A stretch of DNA of 39,607 nucleotides. Source: a bacterium (GTDB taxonomy: Bacteria; Patescibacteriota; Minisyncoccia; 2-02-FULL-40-12; IGHO2-12-FULL-4). Position numbers and translations under genes: made by a program. Positions 1 through 5,995 of this stretch are shown here, one piece after another. Numbering within the stretch: the stretch's first letter is position 1; every line of letters starts with the position of its first letter. Where the stretch lies: NCBI GenBank assembly GCA_030647955.1, contig JAUSIQ010000028.1, forward strand, positions 1 to 39,607, given 5' to 3'. Under the pieces are notes generated by a model, which was given only the letters and a program-made list of their open reading frames with translations, did no database searches and was not told the DNA's origin.

Positions 1-30
1 CCGGCGTTCGAATCCTCTCTCTAGTCTCCA
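1..30 (+). other. 3' end of a tRNA or tmRNA-like gene running in from the left edge
   Basis: The window opens inside an RNA-like sequence: a T-loop consensus (GTTCGAATC, 6-14) is followed by a sequence ending in CCA at 28-30, and a strong terminator starts 7 nt later. The T-stem does not pair cleanly in the visible part, so I cannot name the RNA. It could be a tRNA, the tRNA-like end of tmRNA, or a degenerate copy. Only the 3' end is in the window. Confidence 0.4.
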
Positions 31-36
31 GAATAG

Positions 37-74
37 CATAAAAATAGACTGCCTCAAGGCAGTCTATTTTTATG
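37..74 (+). terminator. Intrinsic terminator, perfect 17-bp stem with TCAA loop
   Basis: CATAAAAATAGACTGCC (37-53) pairs perfectly with 58-74 around a 4-nt loop. The descending arm contains TATTTTTATG, giving a T-run for the plus strand, and the stem is A-rich on the other side. It most likely terminates the RNA gene at 1-30 and may also stop the minus-strand unit ending at 173. Confidence 0.85.
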
Positions 75-172
75 ATGCGGGGACGATGTCCCGAAGTTAG
101 AACCGAGACGGCTGAATTGCAGGAGCGTTGATAAAATTGTACGGGATTTAAGGCGAATCTACAAAGAAAATC

Positions 173-364
173 CTACTTTGTTTGACATCCCTGCTTTTGC
201 CCAAAAACAATATTAGCTACTCGCTCCACATCTTTATCTGACAATTTTGAACCTTCAAGACGAGTGGATGCACCTGCAGAGGCAACAAGAGTTGCGTGAA
301 GAAGCTCCGTCAGGCGCTCTGGTGAGATGCTGGTATGCCTTTTGATTGTCTTTGACTTTGTCAT
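173..364 (-). CDS. Small protein with Fic-inhibition (VbhA-like) motif, 63 aa
   Basis: The protein is 63 residues. Residues 33-38 read S-T-R-L-E-G, which fits the (S/T)xxxE(G/N) inhibitory helix of Fic AMPylators, and the following K-L-S-D-K-D-V resembles the stretch after that motif in Fic N-terminal domains. VbhA-type stand-alone antitoxins have about this length. It starts 3 nt after the stop of the deoxyribosyltransferase-like gene, so the two are probably cotranscribed and translationally coupled. No Fic domain (HPFxxGN) is visible anywhere in the window. It could be an orphan antitoxin, a remnant of a Fic N-terminus, or an unrelated helical protein. The motif is seen; the function is inference. 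Confidence 0.6.
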   Translation of the reverse strand: MTKSKTIKRHTSISPERLTELLHATLVASAGASTRLEGSKLSDKDVERVANIVFGQKQGCQTK

Positions 365-367
365 AAA

Positions 368-781
368 TTATTTAATCAAGGAATAATCTCCATTGATTAT
401 CACGGGCTTCACTGCTTCGATCTCTGATTTGTAGTAAGGAATTTCAGGGATTGGATTGTATAAGAATACTTTCTGATCAAGGACGTGAGCAAATCCGATC
501 TCCATCAAAGTATTGCCACCGATATAGTTTTTAACTCCATGCTTATCAAAATTCATAACCAAGACGGCATCGGCACCCTGCATGAGACGCCAAAATTCTC
601 GAATAGCGTCTAAATTGTTTTTCTGATCTATTTTTATTTTCTCTTTCTCCTCGTCAGTCTTGCCAATAAAAGGAGAAGCGAGATTCGTCACGAACGCATC
701 ATGCCCACGCTTAATAAGCTCGTCACGAGCTTCGAGCATTTTTTCTGTATATTGCATGCTTCCAATTATGCCGATTTTCAT
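368..781 (-). CDS. Nucleoside 2-deoxyribosyltransferase-like protein, 137 aa
   Basis: The short Rossmann-like protein begins MKIGIIGSM and carries D-A-V-L-V-M-N (71-77) followed by G-G-N-T-L-M-E-I-G-F-A (88-98). The latter resembles the strand and catalytic-glutamate helix of nucleoside 2-deoxyribosyltransferase-fold proteins, with E94 as the candidate nucleophile. The length of 137 residues suits that family, which transfers deoxyribose between bases or hydrolyses nucleotides. Similar small proteins in this lineage are usually annotated as hypothetical, so the substrate is unknown. It is first gene of a pair with the 63-residue protein 3 nt downstream. A short hairpin (about 791-805) lies just upstream of the ATG, and no strong Shine-Dalgarno sequence is visible. 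Confidence 0.65.
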   Translation of the reverse strand: MKIGIIGSMQYTEKMLEARDELIKRGHDAFVTNLASPFIGKTDEEKEKIKIDQKNNLDAIREFWRLMQGADAVLVMNFDKHGVKNYIGGNTLMEIGFAHVLDQKVFLYNPIPEIPYYKSEIEAVKPVIINGDYSLIK

Positions 782-827
782 ATAAGTTCGAATCCCTTTG
801 GGGTTTCAATCATTTTATCACTTTCTC

Positions 828-878
828 GTTTTGAAATGTAGCGCAAAACAAGGATATTTTGGCGCTCATTTTCAAAAC
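828..878 (-). other. Long imperfect hairpin just downstream of tRNA-Ser
   Basis: Positions 828-844 and 862-878 form a 17-bp stem with about three mismatches around a 17-nt loop. It begins 4 nt past the tRNA CCA end. There is no T-run on either side, so it is a poor intrinsic terminator; a processing signal or structured leader of the downstream deoxyribosyltransferase-like gene is possible. Confidence 0.4.
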
Positions 879-881
879 TAC

Positions 882-969
882 TGGCGGAGGCGAGAGGATT
901 CGAACCTCTGATACCTTGCGGTATATTCGCTTTCCAAGCGAACGCACTAGACCACTATGCGACGCCTCC
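882..969 (-). tRNA. tRNA-Ser(GGA), CCA encoded
   Basis: This is an 88-nt type II tRNA. The acceptor GGAGGCG (969-963) pairs with CGCCTCC, the discriminator is G73 as expected for serine, and CCA is encoded at 884-882. The anticodon loop contains GGA (935-933). The long variable arm pairs around ATACC/GGTAT, and the T-arm carries GGTTCGAATCC. It decodes UCC/UCU serine codons. Confidence 0.95.
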
Positions 970-1060
970 GTTATTTACTTATAACCCACTCTGCGATGCC
1001 TCTATCATTAACGTCTAAATAGGTTCGAGGGTACTAACAAAATACCCTATTTTATCGAAA

Positions 1061-1084
1061 ATTTAAAGGCCCCGGGAAGGGGCC
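1061..1084 (-). terminator. Intrinsic terminator of the alpha/beta hydrolase gene
   Basis: GGCCCC (1068-1073) and GGGGCC (1079-1084) form a strong 6-bp GC stem with a 5-nt loop. On the minus strand it is followed by TTTAAATTTT. It lies 6 nt beyond the hydrolase stop codon. Confidence 0.75.
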
Positions 1085-1089
1085 GAAGA

Positions 1090-1875
1090 TTATCTTAGAA
1101 AGTCCGCGATGTGATCAAGAATCAAGGCAATGCGTTGTGAATCAGCAAAATTTCCCGCATGCCTGCCGGGGAAAACGGTTATACTTGGAGCCGGCCGATC
1201 GGCTACCGCTTGACCGCGCACAAAATGCTCAAAATAAGCGAAGGGGATCTCTTTCACGACTTCGTCTTCACAAAAGGCCATAATATGTGGCCGCGCTCGT
1301 ACCATATTTCTGGCGACAGTGAAAATACTGCTCTCTCGCCAAGGATAAGCATTTTCGTCTCGCAGAATACGGGTAAATTCTCCGTCCGCCGTCGGACTGA
1401 ACTTTATACTGGGACGGATGGCTCGATCATGATAAGCCGCCGGCGCCACCAGAATCAAATTACTAATCGAATTCCCAAATTCACCGGCCAGTTGAGTGGC
1501 AATATGCCCACCCATACTAACTCCGATCAACGTCAGGGGCTTTCCGAAAGGTTTGTCTAAAAGCCACCGCAGAACCCTAATCGCATCCACGGTACGATCC
1601 CAAAGACCAAAATCGTAGAAATTATTTTTGGGAAGATTGCTCTGAAAATCAAAGCAGTACACCGTAAATCCTAACCTAGCCAACGGTTCGCCCCAATTAT
1701 TCCTAACTACAAAACGAAAGTTCGGCTCTGTTGTTCCTCCATAAATAATGAGCAGGTCATGGGGTAAAGCTTGGACTTTATTGGAGGGCAGGATCGTCAT
1801 CAAGGGAATTTTCCCGGCAATCATGGTTCCGCCCACTATGGGGTCATTACTAAGAAAAGTCGGATTGTTAGTCAA
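1090..1875 (-). CDS. Alpha/beta-hydrolase fold protein, 261 aa
   Basis: A soluble alpha/beta hydrolase without signal peptide. The nucleophile elbow is G-V-S-M-G-G with Ser120, the oxyanion region is Y-G-G-T (45-48), the probable acid is Asp204 (C-E-D-E-V-V) and the catalytic His is His239 (P-G-R-H-A-G). Length fits single-domain esterases, lipases and peptidases of this superfamily; the substrate cannot be told. Translation starts with TTG at 1875, supported by a perfect AGGAGG 5 nt upstream on the minus strand. It lies 47 nt downstream of murD on the same strand and ends at a strong terminator, so it may be the last gene of the htpX-murD unit. Confidence 0.85.
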   Translation of the reverse strand: MTNNPTFLSNDPIVGGTMIAGKIPLMTILPSNKVQALPHDLLIIYGGTTEPNFRFVVRNNWGEPLARLGFTVYCFDFQSNLPKNNFYDFGLWDRTVDAIRVLRWLLDKPFGKPLTLIGVSMGGHIATQLAGEFGNSISNLILVAPAAYHDRAIRPSIKFSPTADGEFTRILRDENAYPWRESSIFTVARNMVRARPHIMAFCEDEVVKEIPFAYFEHFVRGQAVADRPAPSITVFPGRHAGNFADSQRIALILDHIADFLR

Positions 1876-1922
1876 AGAACACCTCCTATATACTCAATCT
1901 GTCATATTCTTTATATCACAAA

Positions 1923-3302
1923 TTACTTCTTTAGTAAAGAGCTGACGAGGACGTTAAACTGTTCGCCGCGATCGTACTCGTTTTTAAATTTCTCAAAACT
2001 TTTCGCGGAGGGAGAGAACAAAATCACCACGTTATTTTTCCCCTTGGCCTGCGCTAAAGCCTGCTCCAAGCAAGCCTGCAGAGTTTCATGCACTTGTTCG
2101 GGCTTAACTTTATCCCCCAACAGAGTGAGCATTTTTTGAGTAGCACTCCCCTGCAGAAAGATTAAATTAGCCGGATTGATTTTTTCCAAAACCACCGGAG
2201 CCCATGGCGTAAAATCCAACTGACGGTCTGTGCCGCCCGTAATCAAAATGCAATTTTCTCCACCAAATCTTTTGATCGCCGCCATTCCCCCTTCCGGTGA
2301 AGTAGCGGTGGTGTCATTGATAATTTTTAAATTCGCCGAGATAAACACCGGCTCCTGGCGAAATTCCACTTGCGGCAGAGTGGCCACCTGGCCGGCAATC
2401 TTTTCCCAGGAACATCCCGCTAAAGATGCCCCCAAAACCGAAGCCAAAAGATTTTGCACATTATGCTCTCCCCGCTCGGTGATAAAATCTCCTAAAGTAA
2501 GCACCGCTTGCACCCCCTTTTCATCCTTCCAAAAAATCTGCCCGTCCCGGTAAAAAACTCCGGTCTGTTCGGGGCGCAAAGAGTGCATGGAGAAAAACCG
2601 CACTTGGCCGGCTGGTTTTTGTTTGAGAAAAAAATCTGTCCACTCGTGATCCGCATTGAGAACCAAAAACTGCTCCACCGTCTGGTTTTTAAAAACATTA
2701 GCTTTTACTGCGGCATATTCTTCCATCGTGTGATGCCGATTGAGGTGATCTTGCGAAATGTTGGTGATCACGGCCACATCGGGTTTGCCCTCGAACAGTT
2801 CCAGCAAAAAAGAGGGCAGCTCCGTGACGGCGTAATCGTAATTTTCCGCCTCGTCTAAAACAGAGAGTAGTGGTTGCGAAGTGGAGTTACCGGTGACGAT
2901 TGAGTTAAAAGAAGAATTTAAAAAATGATTAACCCAATTCACCGTGGTGGTCTTGCCGCGCGTGCCGGTCACGGCCACCGTTTTTTTATTCCAAAAAGTA
3001 TAAAAAAGAGTCGCCTCGTTAGCGACTTCTTTGCCCAATTTCTGGGCCAATTTAATATATGGATTATTTAAAGAAACGTCGGGGTTAACCACGATCAGAT
3101 CGTTTTCCTCAATGTCTTTTTCAGTGTGTCCGCCGAGAGCCAGCGTGACTTTCCCCACGATTTTATCCAGAGAAGGGCGCAAGGTTGCCTCGTCTTTCAT
3201 GTCCGTGACCGTCACTGCATAGCCGTGTTTTAACAGCCAGTTAGTAGTGGCCACTCCTCCGCCCAGCAAACCTAACCCAAACACCAGTGCTTTCTTGGTC
3301 AT
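1923..3302 (-). CDS. murD: UDP-N-acetylmuramoyl-L-alanine--D-glutamate ligase MurD
   Basis: Cytoplasmic Mur ligase of 459 residues adding D-glutamate to UDP-MurNAc-L-Ala in peptidoglycan precursor synthesis. The N-terminal Rossmann domain opens V-F-G-L-G-L-L-G-G-G. The ATP loop is G-T-R-G-K-T-T-T (113-120), followed by N-I-S-Q-D-H-L-N-R-H and N-A-D-H of the central domain. The C-terminal domain ends with the MurD-type S-P-S-A-K-S-F-E-K-F motif and R-G-E-Q-F. Length is normal. It starts 4 nt after the htpX stop codon, so it is cotranscribed with htpX. No other dcw-cluster gene is adjacent; dispersed mur genes are common in reduced genomes. Confidence 0.93.
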   Translation of the reverse strand: MTKKALVFGLGLLGGGVATTNWLLKHGYAVTVTDMKDEATLRPSLDKIVGKVTLALGGHTEKDIEENDLIVVNPDVSLNNPYIKLAQKLGKEVANEATLFYTFWNKKTVAVTGTRGKTTTVNWVNHFLNSSFNSIVTGNSTSQPLLSVLDEAENYDYAVTELPSFLLELFEGKPDVAVITNISQDHLNRHHTMEEYAAVKANVFKNQTVEQFLVLNADHEWTDFFLKQKPAGQVRFFSMHSLRPEQTGVFYRDGQIFWKDEKGVQAVLTLGDFITERGEHNVQNLLASVLGASLAGCSWEKIAGQVATLPQVEFRQEPVFISANLKIINDTTATSPEGGMAAIKRFGGENCILITGGTDRQLDFTPWAPVVLEKINPANLIFLQGSATQKMLTLLGDKVKPEQVHETLQACLEQALAQAKGKNNVVILFSPSAKSFEKFKNEYDRGEQFNVLVSSLLKK

Positions 3303-3306
3303 AAAC

Positions 3307-4194
3307 CTAGACGCGCATGCCGCGCAGGATTTTAATTCTTTCTTCCAGCGGCGGATGAGTCATAAAGAGTTTGGTGAACCAGTTCTGTTTTTCTCGCCCT
3401 CGAAAAGGGTTGGAGAGGAAGAGGTGGGCCGTGGCTGTGCGGGCGTTGCGCATCGGAGTTTGGTCATAAGCGATTTTTTCCAAAGCATTGGCCAGACCAT
3501 CCGGATAGCGAGTTAATAATGCCCCCGAAGCATCAGCCAAGTATTCTCTTTTGCGCGAGACGGACAAATGCACCAAGGTCGCCGCTAGCGGCGCCAGCAA
3601 GGCAGCCACGATGGCGATGATTTGCAACAATCCTCCACGATTGTCATCATCTCTTCCGCCAAAAAAGCTCGTTCTCAAGAAGACATCGGCGAGCATGGAA
3701 ATGATTCCGGCCAGGACCACGACAATTGTGGAAACCAAAATATCCCGATTACCAATGTGAGAAATTTCGTGCGCCAAGACACCTTCGAGCTCTTCGTTTT
3801 GTAACTTTTCTAAAGCGCCTTGCGTCACCGCCACCGCGGCATGCTTGGGATTACGGCCCGTGGCAAAGGCATTGATTTGCGCTGAAGGCATGACGTACAC
3901 TCGCGGCATCGGTAAACCAGCGGTAATGGTCAAATTTTCGATCATACAGTAAAGATAAGGATTCTGCTCCCGCGTCACCGGATGCGCTCCGGACATCGAT
4001 AAAGCGATTTTGTCCGAGTACCAATAGGCCACCAAGTTGGTGATAATACTAAAGACCGCGAAGCCATAAAGAATACGCACGTCACCCAATACCAAAGACA
4101 AAATCCAGCCTAATCCGATGAGCAAGAGCAAAGACATGGTGATCAGTAACCATGTCTTGCGAATATTGGATTCTTTGTGGCGATATAAGTTCAT
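3307..4194 (-). CDS. htpX: Membrane zinc metalloprotease HtpX (M48B)
   Basis: Integral membrane protease involved in quality control of membrane proteins. Counted from ATG 4194 it has 295 residues. Two N-terminal TM helices (about 15-36 and 40-58) are followed by H-E-I-S-H (142-146) with zinc ligands His142 and His146 and catalytic Glu143. Two more hydrophobic helices (about 155-205) precede R-E-Y-L-A-D-A, which carries the third ligand Glu. A TTG directly precedes the ATG in frame, and both lie inside a repeated element (4187-4220). It sits downstream of lemA, a pairing frequent across bacteria, and 4 nt upstream of murD. Confidence 0.94.
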   Translation of the reverse strand: MNLYRHKESNIRKTWLLITMSLLLLIGLGWILSLVLGDVRILYGFAVFSIITNLVAYWYSDKIALSMSGAHPVTREQNPYLYCMIENLTITAGLPMPRVYVMPSAQINAFATGRNPKHAAVAVTQGALEKLQNEELEGVLAHEISHIGNRDILVSTIVVVLAGIISMLADVFLRTSFFGGRDDDNRGGLLQIIAIVAALLAPLAATLVHLSVSRKREYLADASGALLTRYPDGLANALEKIAYDQTPMRNARTATAHLFLSNPFRGREKQNWFTKLFMTHPPLEERIKILRGMRV

Positions 4195-4242
4195 CAAGTT
4201 ATAAAGTTCATCAAGTTATAAAGTAAAGAATCTTGCTTTATA
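4187..4242. repeat. Tandem 17-bp repeat overlapping the htpX start, plus hairpin
   Basis: AAGTTCATCAAGTTATA occurs twice head to tail without a mismatch (4187-4203, 4204-4220). It is followed by an inverted repeat TATAAAG (4217-4223) / CTTTATA (4236-4242). On the coding strand each unit contains TTGATGAACTT, and the unit nearest the gene supplies the htpX start codon. Related sequence occurs at about 31060-31150 and 32946-32968. Confidence 0.8.
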
Positions 4243-4262
4243 ACCTTTAAAACTTAATAAAA

Positions 4263-4817
4263 CTAAAATTGCACCCTAACCGGCTGGCGTTCCGCTTCGG
4301 AACCTAATTCGAAAAATGTTTCTTTGGTGAAGCCAAACATGTTGGCAAAAATATTGGTTGGAAACTGCTCTACTTTGTTATTTAAGTCGAGCACATTGGT
4401 ATTGTAGAAGCGACGAGCAGCTTGGATTTTATTCTCTGTATCACTTAACTCATCCTGTAATTTGGCAAAGTTTTCGGAAGCTCTAAGTTGAGGATAAGCC
4501 TCAGACAAAGCAAACAAACTTTTCAGCGCTCCGGAAAGCATATTTTCAGCCTGCCCATGTTCACCGACAGTCTGGGCTCCCATCGCCGCCGAACGCGCCT
4601 TGATGACATTTTCTAAAACTTCTCGCTCATGAGAGGCATATCCTTTTACTGTTTCCACCAAGTTGGGGATCAGATCATAACGACGCTTAAGCTGGACATC
4701 AATGTCCGACCAAGCTTCTTTTACCCGGTTGCGAGAGCGCACCAAGGCGTTAAACATACCTACCAGCCAGAGACCGAGAACAACGATAATACCGACAATA
4801 ATCAGTGAAATCTTCAT
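4263..4817 (-). CDS. lemA: LemA family protein, 184 aa
   Basis: An N-terminal TM helix (residues 3-22) is followed by a helical domain with the family signature: residues N-R-V-K-E-A-W-S-D-I-D-V-Q-L-K-R-R-Y-D-L and I-P-N-L-V-E-T-V-K-G-Y. Length and architecture are typical for LemA, a membrane-anchored protein of poorly defined function with the bulk predicted outside the cytoplasm. It is followed by htpX 65 nt downstream, a conserved association suggesting a shared role in membrane proteostasis. An extended -10 promoter (4841-4849) lies about 25 nt upstream of the ATG. Confidence 0.92.
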   Translation of the reverse strand: MKISLIIVGIIVVLGLWLVGMFNALVRSRNRVKEAWSDIDVQLKRRYDLIPNLVETVKGYASHEREVLENVIKARSAAMGAQTVGEHGQAENMLSGALKSLFALSEAYPQLRASENFAKLQDELSDTENKIQAARRFYNTNVLDLNNKVEQFPTNIFANMFGFTKETFFELGSEAERQPVRVQF

Positions 4818-4840
4818 GTTTGTTGGTTAATATTTATTCT

Positions 4841-4849
4841 ACTATACCA
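4841..4849 (-). promoter_or_regulatory. Extended -10 promoter of lemA-htpX
   Basis: The minus strand reads TTGGTATAGT, a TGn-TATAAT-type extended -10 element. No good -35 is seen 17 bp upstream. The same 10-mer ACTATACCAA (plus strand) recurs at 38921 in front of the phosphohexomutase, and a near copy occurs at 5405-5413. Confidence 0.6.
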
Positions 4850-4907
4850 ATTTTTTATCAAAAAACAATGTTCAAATTATGAGATTTTGACAGCCTTGGA
4901 GGCGATA

Positions 4908-4931
4908 AAAAAAGACTAGCTAAGCTAGTCT
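4908..4931 (-). terminator. Intrinsic terminator of the Arg-rich secreted protein gene
   Basis: AGACTAGC (4913-4920) / GCTAGTCT (4924-4931) form an 8-bp stem with a 3-nt loop, followed on the minus strand by seven T residues. It begins 10 nt after the stop codon at 4941. Confidence 0.9.
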
Positions 4932-4940
4932 AAAGAAACC

Positions 4941-5372
4941 TTACCGATAATGACCGCTGTACCACCAATACGGATGGTCATGGAACCGCACATTACAGTA
5001 GCCAGGAGTCCAAGCCCATCTTTGAAATAGTCCGAACCATCGCCAGCCCCAATAGCCGCCGCGGCAATAGGAAGAGCGATGGTAGTCCGGATACGAATAA
5101 CGGTAATTCGGATAGTGTTCGCGTCCGTAACCGTAGGAACGATAGCGATCGTAATTGTAGCGCCGATGACGCTCATAGCGATGATCGTCTCTGCGTCCAT
5201 AAGAACGTTCGCCACGACGATTTTCTCTCTGTCGATGATCTCGCTGTTCATCTCCCCGACGATGATCTTGACGATTATCCCGATCCCGACGGTGATCTTC
5301 TCGTCGCTGGGCCAATCCCGGCATGGTCAAAAGTAAAAGAACAGCTAAGCTTGAAATAACCAGCTTTTTCAC
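4941..5372 (-). CDS. Secreted Arg/His/Tyr-rich low-complexity protein, 143 aa
   Basis: A signal peptide (residues 1-21, ending P-G-L-A before Q-R-R) precedes a mature chain made almost only of R, D, H, Y, G, Q and E. Residues 22-60 are dominated by R/D/H/Q, residues 60-100 by R/Y/H, and the C-terminal 40 residues are rich in W, Y, F and G with two cysteines. No known domain is evident. Similar sequences are annotated as YXWGXW-repeat-like or low-complexity exported proteins; here the Y-W-G-W-R-W part is reminiscent of those. The start is GTG at 5372 with AAGGAGG about 6 nt upstream, and its own promoter and terminator flank it. A second open frame on the same DNA (4925-5251) lacks a start signal and is a shadow. 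Function unknown. Confidence 0.75.
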   Translation of the reverse strand: MKKLVISSLAVLLLLTMPGLAQRREDHRRDRDNRQDHRRGDEQRDHRQRENRRGERSYGRRDDHRYERHRRYNYDRYRSYGYGREHYPNYRYSYPDYHRSSYCRGGYWGWRWFGLFQRWAWTPGYCNVRFHDHPYWWYSGHYR

Positions 5373-5404
5373 GCCTTCCTCCTTGTCTATACAAAGCTAC
5401 CCAA

Positions 5405-5413
5405 ACTATACCA
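5405..5413 (-). promoter_or_regulatory. Extended -10 promoter of the Arg-rich protein gene
   Basis: The minus strand reads TGGTATAGT, the same extended -10 as at 4841 and 38921. A TTGATT sequence lies 14 bp upstream, too close for a classical -35. The predicted start site is about 25 nt before the GTG codon, leaving room for the AAGGAGG ribosome site. Confidence 0.55.
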
Positions 5414-5427
5414 CAAATCCGCCCAAT

Positions 5428-5448
5428 CAAAAAGCCGACAAGGTCGGC
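5428..5448 (-). terminator. Intrinsic terminator of the CPBP gene
   Basis: GCCGAC (5434-5439) and GTCGGC (5443-5448) form a stem with a 3-nt loop, followed on the minus strand by TTTTTGATT. It begins 6 nt after the CPBP stop codon. Confidence 0.85.
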
Positions 5449-5454
5449 CTTCAC

Positions 5455-5904
5455 TTAGTTATAAATTTTAAGGAAAAAAATCGATATTACTAATCCATTA
5501 TATAATGCATGGGTTAGAACTGCCGCCCAATATCCCCCTTTTAAATATATCCATCCAAATACCAACCCTGTTGCTCCTTGTACAAAAATATTAGCCAAAG
5601 AACCATGAGCCAACCCAAAGAGAGTAGAAGACAACATAATCACTAACCAAATAATTCTCATATCGGAAGTATATTTTTTGACTACACGGATAGGAAGCAG
5701 ACGATACATAAATTCCTCACATAATGGGGCAACGATTACGGCTAGAAATAGGGTGAACCAAAAATAATTAGCAAAGCCCTTTTCCATTGCATCAACACTA
5801 GAAGGAACGCTGATTTCCAGAGCTTCAGCTAGAAATGAACCGAAAGCACTGACAAAAAAAACCAAAGCGACACCCATCAATACTAACCCTATTTTTTTAT
5901 TCAA
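5455..5904 (-). CDS. CPBP-family intramembrane metalloprotease, 149 aa
   Basis: A small polytopic membrane protein with the three CPBP (CAAX protease/bacteriocin-processing, Abi) motifs: E63-E64-F-M-Y-R68, F96-G-L-A-H100, and H132-A-L-Y-N136. At 149 residues it is shorter than most members (about 200-300) but retains the catalytic core with about four TM helices. Family roles include prenyl-protein processing and bacteriocin self-immunity; the substrate here is unknown. The start is TTG at 5904, with AAAGGAGG 5 nt upstream. It has its own strong promoter and terminator, so it is monocistronic. Confidence 0.88.
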   Translation of the reverse strand: MNKKIGLVLMGVALVFFVSAFGSFLAEALEISVPSSVDAMEKGFANYFWFTLFLAVIVAPLCEEFMYRLLPIRVVKKYTSDMRIIWLVIMLSSTLFGLAHGSLANIFVQGATGLVFGWIYLKGGYWAAVLTHALYNGLVISIFFLKIYN

Positions 5905-5946
5905 TCCGGCCTCCTTTTCAGCGCAGATTGTTAAAATGCTTTACAT

Positions 5947-5975
5947 ACAATACACTTAAATAGTACAAATGTCAA
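5947..5975 (-). promoter_or_regulatory. Near-consensus promoter of the CPBP gene
   Basis: On the minus strand TTGACA (5975-5970), a 17-bp spacer, then TATTGT (5952-5947). The leader is about 35 nt and contains AAAGGAGG. Confidence 0.75.
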
Positions 5976-5995
5976 CGTACGGGGGTCTTCCAGTA

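Noticed and set aside
75-172. Possible ncRNA downstream of the first terminator
   Set aside because: Only one small hairpin (about 78-94) can be drawn, with no promoter or terminator of its own; I see nothing supportable.
1159-1560. Plus-strand open frame opposite the alpha/beta hydrolase
   Set aside because: The hydrolase on the minus strand has intact catalytic residues, a strong ribosome site and a terminator; the plus frame shows no family features.
4925-5251. Open frame of 108 codons antiparallel in composition to the Arg-rich gene (same strand, other frame)
   Set aside because: It has no ribosome site, overlaps the Arg-rich gene that has a signal peptide and AAGGAGG-GTG start, and its I/T/A-rich content is the frame-shifted image of Arg codons.
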